Shown: positions 1 through 11,345 of the stretch, piece by piece
Numbering within the stretch: the first letter of the stretch is position 1
How the letters are laid out: each line of letters begins with the position of its first letter
NCBI RefSeq assembly: GCF_002078875.1
Contig: NC_034411.1
Span: 29,964,260 to 30,028,259 of the forward strand
DNA length: 64,000 nt
Source: Numida meleagris
Lineage: Eukaryota; Chordata; Aves; Galliformes; Numididae
Direction: 5' to 3'
Notes under the pieces: model-generated
Database searches by the model: none
Seen by the model: the letters and a program-made list of their open reading frames with translations, nothing else
What the model was told of the DNA's origin: nothing
Program-made: the position numbers and the translations under genes

Positions 1-377
1 GAAGATGCAGTAAGCTCTCTATAAGCAGCTGAGGGTAGCCTTGGAGGTTTACCAGTCAGACAGCAATTCAGCAGTGGCAATGAGGGACACTGTGCTGCTG
101 GGACTGCTGTTCTTATTTTAAATAAGAAGACAAAGAGCCTGGAGACTAGAGATGGTGTGAGGCTTCCCTCCAGCAAGAAGCCTGAGTGTTTTTCCAGATT
201 TAGACTGGAGTTACTGTTATTCTGCTGTCTTGATTGGTGAGGTCTTGGTCTTCCAATCCCTTCTTCCACCCATACCATGCTCTCTAGCTTTGTTAACCAT
301 AGTTTATGCCAAAGAGTTTTGCCTGCACAACTGCAGCTCATGGAAATGTTGAGGAGTGGGGTTGGTGCCCCTGTCCC

Positions 378-492
378 AGGCTGGACTGGGCTCTGAGCAA
401 CCTGATCTAGCTTAGGTATCCTTGTTTATTGCAGGGGAGTAGGACTGGATGGCCTTTAGGGATTCCTTCAAACTCAAAATATTCCATTATCC
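378..492 (+). repeat. CR1 retrotransposon 3' end fragment
   Basis: The segment has the usual sense-strand order of the CR1 tail: a CTGGACTGGGCTCTGAGCAA block, then GGGGAGTAGGACTGGATGGCC, then a degenerate CCTTCAAACTCAAAATATTCC end. It is diverged and the terminal ATTCTATG units are decayed, which suggests an old copy. Confidence 0.75.
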
Positions 493-1000
493 CAGCCACC
501 TTCTGCCAATTTCCAGTTGCTGGCTTTAATTCAGGCTGGGAAAATGTGTCAGCATCCCCCAGGCTTGTGGAAGACAGAGGGGGTTGTGATGCACCTGTGT
601 TGTGCAGGGCCCTGGGATGCACTAGAGAGTGATGCACAGGGGGAGAAGGGACCGTGTGTGTTTTGTGTCTCTATGCTCACGTTTAAGTGGTGAGATTTCT
701 CTGCTCTCAGGATCAAGAGTGCTTGCTTTGAAAGGAAAAGAGCTTTCAGCTGCCCTTTGTGGAGGGGAAGGAGCTAGAGGAAAAACGGAGGTTTATTTTT
801 ATAGCCAAGCGCTTGCTTAGTGTTCAAAAGAAGAAATTAAATGTGAGATACCCCATGGAGTTGGTGATTTAAAAAAAAACAAAAACAAACAAACAAAAAA
901 ACCAATGTAGAGATCTAGGAAAGAAATTGAGAATAGGAGCCAAAAAAAGGGAAACTCGGACATCTCTGATTTGGCTCAACAAAAGTTGAGGCACAGAAGG
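493..1000. other. Intronic sequence with an A-rich stretch
   Basis: No gene is seen. An A-rich simple repeat of the form (CAAA)n lies at about 870-903, just before the CpG-rich block. Confidence 0.5.
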
Positions 1001-1002
1001 GC

Positions 1003-1390
1003 TCAGCTGGGCCAAGACCGATTTGGAGGCAGGGTGCCGAGACCGACATCGCGGCTTTTCTCGGAGCAGCGGCTCCAGCTCTGCCCGGCTGTCGGTGAAG
1101 TCGCCCTGCCTTCGGGCTCCAGCCCAGCTGCTGCACATCTGGGCGCGGGGCCGCGCCGCTCCGCCGCTGCCCAGCAGGGGGGGGTGTTGCAGCGCCCCGG
1201 GGCCGGGGGAGCCGCGGGGCGGGCGGGGTGGGGGGTCCCGTCTCCCCCCCGGAGTAAGGGTGATGCCCGCACGGACACGCGTGGGGAGCGGATGGGCAGA
1301 GCGCTGCTGGCACCCGGGCTTGGGGAAACGCGGTGCGAGGCTCTGCCCGGCCTCCAAGCGGCTCTGCTGGCTGCCCGCTTCTTTGGTCTG
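1003..1390. promoter_or_regulatory. Small CpG island, candidate alternative promoter
   Basis: About 390 bp are rich in CpG and G+C, in sharp contrast with the flanks. There is an Sp1-type GGGGCGGGCGGGG cluster at 1216-1228 and a G8 run at 1177-1184. A strong donor-like CCCG|GTGAGA occurs at 1565/1566. This could be an alternative noncoding first exon and promoter of MDGA1, an antisense RNA promoter, or an isolated intronic CpG island. No ATG-led frame running to the 1565 donor leaves the phase 1 needed by the exon at 36771, so a coding role for that exon is not supported. Confidence 0.45.
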
Positions 1391-2361
1391 GTTTTGTTCT
1401 GGGTCTGAAACTGTCGTGCAGTATCCAAGCAGTGGTGATCCTATTTTCTTACATACTTTTTTCTGAGGGCAGAAGGGTCCTTCCTCATGGATGGCGTTCC
1501 CCTGGAGGAGGAGAAATGATGGCAGCAAGGTGGCAGCTGGCCAGCAGCACCTCTGCTGGGCCCCGGTGAGAGTCTTGGTGCTGCTGTTCGTCTCCCACCT
1601 CCGTGAGGCAGCAGAGCTGAGGAGCCCAGCAGGGAGGTGTCAGTGATGGGTGGTGCTTTGGCTCTTGGGAAACTACGCTCAGGGGCCGCGGCTCAGTGCA
1701 GCATTATCCTCTCGGCATTGCGGTTGCTTACTGGGAGATCTTGATGCATCACTGCATTGACTGTACTGTTTCCCAGATCAGCTTCTGATCATTAATACCA
1801 GGAGTTTTAATCCCTAAATACTCTGGTCCATGGCCAGTGAAGGGAGAAGTAAACCGAGAACTGTTGAAATACCACTGAATATAAATGATTATTTCTTTAA
1901 TTTTCCTACTTGTTTTTCCAAACTAGACAATCTGGTCACACTAACATATGCTTCTATCGCTGCACTTCCAAAATCTACCGTAAGCTTTGTAGTCTAGTCG
2001 TGTTTAAACTCCTCTGTAGAGGACGTTCCCTCTGTACGTTCTGTAAAGCACACTGTGTTCTTAGCACTGTGCCTATCATGAAGAGCAGCGCAGAGGCAGT
2101 TCAGTGTTTCAGTGGTTGCAAATAAGTCAGGACAGAAGTGGTGATAGAGCGGCCTGGCGATAGGGGGTCACTACCGCTGTCATGGGAGCAGGTCGCTGCT
2201 CTGCTGGGCTGCAGGGACACAGACAGCAGGGTTCCAGGTGGCTCTTCCTAGCTTCTCTCTTTCCTGTCACTCTTCTTGCCCATGCTGTGGGACGCTCACG
2301 GGGTGTTGGCTGCCGTCCCTCTGCTTGGCTTTGCCCAAGAGAGAAAGAAGGGGAGACTCTT
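1391..2361. other. Intronic sequence, nothing recognised
   Basis: Past the GTGAGA site at 1566 the sequence turns AT-richer. No gene, repeat family or RNA was recognised. Confidence 0.5.
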
Positions 2362-2644
2362 TAGCAGGATCTGTTGTGATAGAACAAGGGGAAATGGTTT
2401 CAAACTGAAAGAGGGGAGATTTAGATTGGATATAAGGAAGAAGTTTTTTACAAGAAAGGCAGTGAGGCACTGGCACAGGTTGCTCAGAGAGGTGGTGGAA
2501 GCCCCATTCCTGGAGACACTCAAGGTCAGGCTGGATGGGGCTCTGAGCACCTGATGCAGCTGTAGGTGTCCCTGTTCATCACTGGGGAGTTGGACCAGAT
2601 GGCCTTTCAGGGTCTCTTCCAACTCAAAACTTTCTATGATTCTA
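2362..2644 (+). repeat. CR1 retrotransposon 3' end fragment
   Basis: The segment shows the CR1 order: AGAACAAGGGGAAATGGTTT, GGATATAAGGAAGAAG, GGCACAGGTTGCTCAGAGAG, GTCAGGCTGGATGGGGCTC, and a CTTCCAACTCAAAAC to TTCTATGATTCTA end. The sense copy has the typical tail and is about 280 bp long. Confidence 0.9.
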
Positions 2645-3675
2645 CAGTCTTGCAGATGTAACAGAAATCTGTCTGGCTGTGATGTGTTGGCTTGTGGCTT
2701 CTCTCCGCTGTGAGCCGTGGTGTAGGATAAATGGCATGCAGGCACTTTTGCTGGGTTTTGTGTAAATGGAAACGGTGGCAGGGTGAGGATAGCAATTGAC
2801 AAAGGTGCAGTAAGGATTGTAATTTCCGAACAAATATTAGCGCACGTCGCATAAAGAAGAGCTGGCACAACACTGAGCTAAAGTCAAGCTGTGCGAAAGG
2901 CTTTAGGATGTCTGCAGGTGGACATTTAATGTAAGAGAAGCTGCTTGATGTTACTGCTCCTGTTTCAGAAGGAAAAGGTCCTTTGCTAATTGGCATATTG
3001 TTTTAAGATAAATGTGGATGGGAATCTTGTGCACCTCTTGCGTCCCTCCAAGATGGAATAAAAAGAAAAAAAAATGAAGGTGTGATTCACACAGATCTTT
3101 GAGAAACACAGCAAAATGCCTTTTGCTTACAGTTGCTGTTTTGCCTTCTGGTGCTTGCTCCATGCCTTGCATGCTGGAAGAGTCATTTGTAGAATTACAC
3201 GGTAAAGAGTGACTGTCTCTTGCTAAGTTTAGTACCTGGATCATTCCAGCTCAGAGCACCGCTTGAAACAGTGGTGACGTGAGAAATGGAGGCTCACAAA
3301 GTAACTTGACTTTAGCTGGGGATGGGTGGCTGAGCTCCCCTGCCAGTCAAGTACGTATGTCTGAGGTGTTTTCTCAGCTGCTCTGGGGCATTTACACCAC
3401 AACTGTTAGACCCTGAAAATCCTCTCGGGGCACACAAGTAGGGTTTCTTGTGGGTTTAGGGGTTTCCTGTCACTGTAATATATAGGAATATACAGCCTAC
3501 AGTTATTCCACTCTGCCTGAGAGGAAATGAGATGGAGATTAGTGATTCACCCTATGTAGAATGGAGAATCAAACATCGCTGAAGTTTTAACCATTCTTTT
3601 CTACCTGGTGTAGTGCAGCTGGTATTGATTGCAACCTCTGTGGCTGACAGCTGCAAGATAAATACATACTCAAGA
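2645..3675. other. Intronic sequence, nothing recognised
   Basis: This is unique-looking sequence between two CR1 copies. The open frames here are short and overlap on both strands, and no domain is recognisable. Confidence 0.5.
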
Positions 3676-3898
3676 AGAAATAAGTTTGTATATTAGGAAA
3701 CATTTCTTCTCAGAAAGAGCGGTGATGCACTGGCACAGGCTGCCCAGGGAGGTGCTGGAGTCAGTGTCCCTGGAGGTGTTCAGGAACCGTGTGGATGTGG
3801 CACTGAGGGACATGGTCAGTGCACATGGTGGGGATGGGCTGAGGTTGGATGAGATGATCTTAGAGGTCTTTTCCAACATTAATGATTCGATGATTCTA
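3676..3898 (+). repeat. CR1 retrotransposon 3' end fragment
   Basis: Sense CR1 tail with GGCTGCCCAGGGAGGTGCTG, GGCACTGAGGGACATGG, GATGATCTTAGAGGTC and a TTCGATGATTCTAAG end. It belongs to a different subfamily from the copy at 2.36 kb, as the 3' consensus differs. Confidence 0.92.
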
Positions 3899-6800
3899 AG
3901 CCACTGAGTACAAATTCTTGTCCAGATATCTCTGTCTCGCTATTATTTAACCATAAAAACTGCTTTCATTAATGAAGGAGGTTAAATGATTTTTTCCTGG
4001 TATCCAAGGAAGGACAGTAAGTAATACTGAGTTGGCCATAAAGGAGCAGAGATTTGGGATGGGGAGAAAAAGCAGGGAACAATATTGCAGGTGTGCTACT
4101 GAGCATTTGGGCCAGAGGAGAAGTGATGGCACTGAGGTTGGAGCTGTGGCTCTTGCAGTGAGGCTGGATGCCAGAGCGGAGCACAGCTTTTGAAGAAGGG
4201 AAGTCTGAATATTCCAGCAATTTTTGTTCTTTTAATTATGTGCTAAGTTTGTATTCTTATGTTTATTACAACTGAAAAGATAGGGAAAAGAAATCTCCAG
4301 TTCCTGTTTCACAAATGCTAACCAGGGCTGAAAGGAATTAATGTTACTTATTTTATTTCTCTTTTGAAAAAATGTTTATCCTGTAATATTTAGGGCAATT
4401 AAAATTTGCAAGAGAATTTGTGAGAAGGAGTAATGTTGATCCGTGATTAAAAACAATTGCTGGATAAGAACACCTTCTTATCTCTGGAAACAGAATCAGA
4501 AGAGGGCAGTGGTGATAGCTGCTGCATGTCAGCAAGAACCCCATGTTAAGGTGCAGCGAGAGACAGTGCCTTGCCTTTACAGGAGATAAATGCACAGATA
4601 TTGGGTGGAAATAAGGGCCTCCCAGTATTATGAGACAGTGGGATCAAGGGAATGTCTTTGCAAACAGGTTGACTTGAGGTGCACGTACACTCTGCCTGCA
4701 CAAAATGGGAACGTAACCTGTGTGTGCTCCTGAGCTGGCTTTCAGCTGTTGTGAAAGCAATGCTGTGGACAGCAGGTCTAAAATTAATCTTTAATTTTGA
4801 ATTTTGACTTGAAAAGCTCTCCTTGAACAGCTCCCCACAAAGATGAGCCCTGCATTTAACTGCCATTGAGTTTCTAAATTGTTTTTTTCAAAACGGCATA
4901 CTCAAGCTCCCAAACCACACAGCTGCATCTGAGACGTTACCCATAGAAACTAAGCTCCCATTTTGGTTAAAATAGCACAATAATAGTTTGTTTTCTGGTC
5001 AGTCAAATGATACAGCATATCAGGACTTTCATCCTTATTCCTGTGGAAAAAGGAAATAGACGGCAGAGAATGACTGTTTACTATGATGTGCATGATTAAT
5101 AACATAAATCTTTCATGTGGGGCTGCCGGGTGAAACAGACGAGTATTATCGCAACAAATTGGAAGGAGCGGGTGGCTGTGTGCTCATGTTTGGTAATCAG
5201 GCCTGAAACGCAAAGTAAAAGGAGAAATTAGCCGAAGGTAACGGTGGTTATCAGAGCTCTCAGTGCCATTTGCTAAGCCTTGGCAGAGCTGACGTGCTGC
5301 TTTTTGCAGATCACAATGAGCATATGTACCTACTTGTGGCTGATGGTAGTTCCAAGTGGCCAGCAGCAGTGTGTGTGCTACTTGACAAACAGTTCTGCTT
5401 CTCGGATTATAGTGGAGACATCTCCAAGTATGTTTGCAGCATATGGCTTGCTTAAGGAGATTGCTTTGGATAAGAGACACCCGATAAGACACAGCAGATC
5501 AGCTGCGTATCGCTCAGCTCCCGGGGGTCAGTAGGGTGTGCGGTACAGACACAGAAAAGAAGAGTGAAGGGAAATGGGGAGCGAGCCCCACAGCGTGGCA
5601 TTGCAGACTTCCTTGTGTTGTGTGGGTCAGCAGCACCCAGTGATGTGCAGGAAAGCTCCAGTGTAGCTAATCATAAATGGCGTTTTAATTTAGGAATCGC
5701 ACTTGATTATTTCAGAGCAAGTTTAGAAGAAGTGAGTGAGGAGGTGGGGGAAGGAAACCTCAGCGTGAGCTCTTTGCTTGTTAGGCCTAAATAAAAGCTT
5801 TGCAGAAGGAGGAAGCAGAGGAAGGTGCTAAAAAGTACTATGATCTGCAATGTGCTTAGACGTATAGACAGGGAAATGAGAAGGAAACATGTCTAGCCAT
5901 TGCTAGATTTAAAAAGAGAGAAAAGAAATTGATGCTGTTGACAGTGTGTAAATTCTAGGAGTGAGAATATTTCTCCCTTTCATTGCCCTCCTGGTAATAC
6001 CAGTGACATTGTTGCTGTTGGAAATGAGGGATTGGAGAGTGAGTGAGAAATGCCGTCCTTGACAGGTGGGAACCTTGTTGGAATGGAATCACACATCTCC
6101 CAGAGGGCAAGAGCTGGAGCTGTAGGGCCATGGAAAGCACCCCCTTGCAAGAAACGAGAGGATCTGATGTACCTCTTGCATATATATTCCTATACAATTT
6201 TTTTTCAAGCTTCATGAGGAAGAATTGCTTTTGCCTGTAGAATTGTAGTAACACCGAGGCTGGATCCCATACCCCAGGATGCTATGGAATGGGCAATATC
6301 TTGTGATTAAGGGGCTCTTTTGCTGAACTAACGCTTTGGATTTTTATTTTTTCTTTACCATGTTATCTGATCTAGTCAAAGTCATTGTAATTAGTTTTGC
6401 AGTATATTTGCTTGATTACATGTTTGTTGATATAAGGCGCAGTGGAAATACTAAGCCATGTAGTGGCTCCATCATTACCAGTGATGGAGCACCTGGTGGG
6501 AAGGCAGGGCCAAGCCAGGGGAGCTCAGGTGCAAGCAATGTCCCTGAGTGACCAGGAGGGGTGGAGCCAGGATCCAGCCCTTCCCAGACCTCTTTTAAGG
6601 GCTGACAGTGGAGGTAAGGGTGTCTCTTTGGAGATTCCTGTGTAACTGAGGCCTTCTGAAGGTTAGCAGCTTCTTTTCTTTATTTCTGTACCCATGGCTG
6701 TTGTAGTTGAGTAAATCCTCACTTGCTGCAGCCTGGGACCTTGCTACTCTGCTGCCATTGCTATGCTTTCCATCATGTTACATAAGGTCTTATTTTGGGG

Positions 6801-9394
6801 ATGTTTTCTCACACCTGCTCACCTTACTGGTACGGATGGCTTTCCACCCATTAGCTCAGCAGGAAATGTAGCTATGGGTGAGCAAGTAGGCAGTTGTGGC
6901 TATGCAGGAGACTGCAAGAAACTGCTGGCCAAGCTCACTCCAGCCTCTGTCACTGCTTGGCTGGGAGGAATGGTTGTGTTTCTTTAGCTCCTCAGTGAAA
7001 GCAGAATTTAGAAGGAAAAAACCAAATCTTGGAGGAATGGTTGATATCTCTCTTGGCTACAGGTTTTGGCTGTGCTGTGCTGCTCATGCAGCTGGTATTT
7101 TAAGTGAAGGGAATTGAGTGTAGGTGAACTGTTGCTCTGGTAAAAATGCTGGCCTGAAATAATGCACATAATGACTTGGATCCTGTCTCTGTCAGTCTTT
7201 GTGGTGTTTTTTTTTCAATTTTATTTAAAGACTTCACTGGAAGATGAGTATGTTTAAAATAAATACAACAAACATTAAAGTAAAACACAGAAGATATCAT
7301 GTCTGTTCCATTCTCCTGGTGTGAATGGAAGGTGGTGCCATGTGTCTGCCTCAAATACTTTGAAGGTAAAGCTGGTGATTTCAGTGAAGGCACAGACAAG
7401 CAATTTCAGTTTCTGTGCAGCATCCTATCTTAGCAGTTGAGAGGTTTCCAGGGATGTAACTATCTTTTTTTCCCCCCCATTAGCATTAAGTTTTGACTTG
7501 AGACTTTGGCAGACTTGTGGCAGCTTCCACTTTGATGCATTGGTGAGCATCACTTCATTGATGGCTGGCTGCTGTGGTCACCAAGCTGCTGCTACTCTCA
7601 AGAAGCCCCTGAGCTGCCTACAGCAAGATGCTGCTGGAGAGCCCATGTGTGATCAAAGTGCAGAAGTCCACATGCATGAACCTGCTTCATAAAACAGCAG
7701 GATGCTTGCTTTGTGCAAACGGAGTGTGTTGCCTCAGGACTTAGGCTAGCTACATGCAATGCTTCTGCAGAACCAACCTCTGTAGTCCAGATTTTCTGGC
7801 TCTGGTGGCTTCTGCAGGTGAATTCCTTGTTTCTCTGGTCTTGAAAAGAGTCTGGACACTTTGATTTCAAAACCCACTGCTCTGAAGGACTTGGATTATG
7901 CTTATGGTTACTCCAGAGTGTGATAACTCTTCTACTTGACCTGGAGCTCCACTCTCAGTGAGTCCTGCCTCTGCCTTCATTGGTTGGTCTTGGAATGATG
8001 GGAAGAACAATCTTTCCTACTCCTGAAGTTTCTATTTCCTACAGTAGCTGTTATTATTTAAGTACCCCTTCCTGTAGGCTGCAGACCTGTCACTCTCATG
8101 ACTTGCTGTTTCTGAGTGAATTGAGAGCAGCTGGCAACAGCAGATTTTTTTTTACCCTTTGCTTTAGGAAAAGAGGAATTTTTCCTTTCTGTGGTTTAAT
8201 TGCATTATACTTGGCTGAGACCATTTTTCCTTGCTTTTGTGACCTATGTCTTTACCTAACTCTTCTACTGGCCTTAAACTGCATCTAAAAGGACGAGACA
8301 TAAATAGAAGTAGTGTTAAGGATCTCACTCGGCTTTGGAGACGTGTGCATCTTAGTGGGGAGTCTGTGTTCCTTTGTACTCGCTGCCTTCCCCTCTGCCT
8401 TCTCACTTTCCTTGGTTCCTGCTGTTCCACCTTCAGAATCCTAGCTGTATTCACTTTGCCTAAAATAATATTTGTTTGAATAGTAAAAGCTATATTAAAA
8501 GGACATATTATCAGCTTAGTTTAAATACACATGTTGCCTCTGTGAGGGAGTGCTTTGCAAGGAAAGCCTGACTGTATGCTTTTGCACATAAAATGAGCAT
8601 GTGATTAAAAGGTCTTCAACAGAAGAAAGCCCTTTTCTCCTATTTCCTGGCATGCAGATACTGGCATGCTTCTGCACTAGGATTTGTTGCAAGAGAAAAC
8701 CAAGCAGCAGTGAAATCATGCTGGTGCTACCTTTATACAGAGTTAAAGCACCAACAGCAAACAGCAGCTGGAAGCCTGGTTTGATCTTTCTGTATCATTA
8801 AGTTGCAGGTATGGTGCTGGTGAGAGGTACTTTCCTGAGCCCCTTTCACAAAGGTCTTGAGCAGTCTTGGAGAAACTGTCCTTCTCCACCTCCAGTGTTT
8901 TTGGCAGTTTTCTAGGACTGGCACTCTGTGTGTGGGTTGCTGTGGTACAGTGGTTTCAGGAAGGCATGAGGCTGCATGGTGGTGTAGGTTCTTCCTGTGC
9001 CTCTGCTTCTTTCTTTGGTCTTTATTTTCAGAACACCTCATATACTGTGGAAGCTGCCTTCAGGCCTCCAAAGCCTGAAGTCTAGGGGCTAAGTGGGTCT
9101 AGGCTGTTTCTACCACCTGAAGACGTTACATTTGTTACTCTAAGAGAAATATCTGAGAAGAACCCAGGCATCATGTGTTTTGGTTCTGCTGCTAAATACC
9201 CCAGAGAAGATGGGCTTTTCTGCTGTGTCAGTTTTTCCCCTTTCTTTCCTGTTAATCTTACTGTGATTATTCATACATGTTTGAAATTAAATAAATTTTC
9301 CCACTATGGTGAGAACCTCACCTGGTGGTCAGTAAGGAGCTGGGATTCAAGGGGCTGCTCCTGGGTATCTCAGGGACTATGTGAGACCTGACTG
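3899..9394. other. Intronic sequence without recognised genes
   Basis: No gene, RNA or clear repeat was recognised over about 5.5 kb. The segment near 5080-5460, around CATGATTAATAACATAAA, has a mixed AT-rich and motif-rich look that could be conserved noncoding DNA, but this cannot be told without alignment. A pyrimidine run occurs near 7465. Confidence 0.5.
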
Positions 9395-9446
9395 TTGATA
9401 TCTTAGAGGTCTTTTCCAACCTTAATGATTCTATGATTTCTATGAT
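9395..9446 (+). repeat. CR1 extreme 3' end
   Basis: Only the last 50 or so bases are present: ATCTTAGAGGTCTTTTCCAA, then CTTAATGATTCTATGATTTC. Such short copies are typical of 5'-truncated CR1 insertions. Confidence 0.85.
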
Positions 9447-9763
9447 GTAAACTGAGGCAGGGTTGTCAGTCTCTAAGGCTGCTTCTGTAGCTGCACTAGC
9501 AATCTCTGCTCTTGCTTTTTCTCTTCTAGTCTGAATGATCAATTTCCATTTTACGAGCAGGAGTGAAAGAGTGACCTTTCGGCTGTTTTGTTTTTCCCGT
9601 CAAGTTGCTTTTCAGATTCCCAGTGCTTCCTCACTCTGCTTTCCTTCTGTTTAGAGATATCTTGCTAACCTCTTTGTTTTCTTTGTAGCCTTACACATGT
9701 GGAATCTTCCTGTAGCATCTTTAACTTTCTCAAAACAGAGGTTGAGGAACAGGCCTTCTTCCC

Positions 9764-9787
9764 TTTTTTTTTTGTGTGTGTGTGTGT
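9764..9787. repeat. T-tract followed by (GT)n microsatellite
   Basis: About ten T residues run into about eight GT dinucleotides. It is a simple repeat with no other feature attached. Confidence 0.9.
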
Positions 9788-10772
9788 ATCCTCTCCTCTT
9801 GTATTCTTACCCAGAACTTGCACCTTGAATGTGCCTTTTAGCTCTTCTGCAAGTTTGTCTGAATGGGCATCCCTGCCTTCTCTGGTTGGGTGAGTGGTGC
9901 CTGGAGAAGCAGATAATTCCCAGATAATTTGTCCATCTTCCCATCCCCCTCTAGGAAAAACAGTTAATTCTAGATGTTCTACTGCTTGTGTATTCTGGGT
10001 TAGTGTTTCTCCTGGAGTGATACCCTTCCTGATGTGAGCATCAGTTGGGCCAAACTGCTCATCAGCCCAGTGAAAGGAAACTAAAATGCTACTTCTCCAT
10101 GTTCCAGGAGAGAATGCCTCCAGGCACTAAACTTCCCGAGATGGAAAGAGAGCTGTACCCTCATAGTACTCCTGTACTTAGAACACGTATCACTAATGTA
10201 TCGGTGTTTTGTTTCCCCATAAGTGTAAAAATACAGTTCTTATACAGTGTATGGAGGTGGTTAGGTTGAATAGACATGAGTTCAGCCTTGTTTGTACCAA
10301 AGATGAGGACATCGTGCAGTTCTTTTCTAGTTAAATGGTACGGTGACCTTCCTTTCTTTTCTTCCAGTCTTTCAGGAGCATGTCTCCTTCCAGAGCTGGT
10401 CTATTCATCCTCTCCAGTACTTAGTGGCTCACCCCCAGGAGTATGCATTCCCACAGACTCTACCAGGAGGTGTCTTAGGTGAGCAGTACGGTTGTAGGTA
10501 TTATAACAAATCACTGTTCATCCATCTGGGGAGAACAGCTTTCATATCAATGATAATCTGTTAGATTCCCCTGGAATTCCTGCCTGGGGGAAGTTGTGAC
10601 ATTTTGCTTTGTTCTGGGAGCTCTGTGGCCACTGTCCAAGGAACACTTAATTTCTGGTTTTTATGGTATTCAAATGGAAACGGTACAGTAAGACCATAAT
10701 GGTGAAGACCAACAATATGCAGAGGTGAGAAGAAAATACACAGTTGTTTTTAAAGGAAAAATGATAGCTTAC

Positions 10773-10985
10773 AGTTGGATGGTTGGAAGGGACCTCTACA
10801 GTAATCTGGTCCAGCTGTCTGCTGCAAGCAGAGTGAGTCTGAGGTTAGAGTCAACCTTGAAGTTAAGACAGGTTGCATGGGATGTTGTCCAACTAAATTT
10901 TGAGCATCTCCAAGGATGGGGATTTCGTGAGCTCTTTGTTCCCCTCTGCTGGTGTTTGACAAACCACAGGGTAAAACACTTTTTT
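10773..10985 (-). repeat. CR1 fragment, antisense, diverged
   Basis: Read on the + strand, GTTGGAAGGGACCTCTACAG, TCTGGTCCAGCTGTCTGCTG, CAGGTTGCATGGGATGTTGT and TTTGAGCATCTCCAAGGATG follow the order of an antisense CR1 3' region. The copy lacks a clear ATTCTATG tail and is well diverged. Confidence 0.75.
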
Positions 10986-11135
10986 CTTTAGAAACAGGAA
11001 ATTCCCATTAGCCATAAAGTGCTTTGAATAACTTTACTGTAATTAGCACAGTCCTGATGTAGCCTGTCATAAAGACAAGAGAAATTGGAGATGCGCTGGT
11101 AGACATTTCTGCTCTTTCCATTATGTGCAGCATAC

Positions 11136-11345
11136 TCATAGAATCATAAAGGTCAGAAAAGAGCTCTAAGATCACCTAGTCCAACCACCAGCCCATCCCC
11201 ACCATGCCCTCTAACCATGCCCCTCAGTGCCACATCCACACCGTTCTTGGAGTCACGGTGACTCCACCACTTCCCTGGGCAGCCTGTTCCAATGCTTCAC
11301 CACTCCTTCTGAGAAGTTTTTTCCTAATATCCAATCTGGTCTCTG
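11136..11345 (-). repeat. CR1 3' end fragment, antisense
   Basis: It opens with CATAGAATCATAAAGGTC, the complement of the CR1 tail, and continues through AAGATCACCTAGTCCAACCA, CCTCAGTGCCACATCCACAC and CCTGGGCAGCCTGTTCCAAT to TCCTAATATCCAATCTGG. Confidence 0.92.

Noticed and set aside
869..1528. Long open frames on both strands across the CpG island (up to 219 codons on the minus strand)
   Set aside because: All frames are long because GC-rich DNA lacks stop codons. They overlap on both strands, have low-complexity Pro/Arg/Ala content and no recognisable domain.
1489..1565. Coding first exon of MDGA1 ending at the 1565 donor
   Set aside because: ATG-led frames reaching this donor end in phase 0 or 2. 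The only ATG in the phase-1 frame meets a stop first, and the peptides do not resemble the MDGA1 signal peptide.
10276..10345. Possible signal-peptide exon ending at TACG|GTGACC
   Set aside because: The phase fits (1 nt), but the peptide lacks a proper hydrophobic signal and does not resemble the known MDGA1 start.
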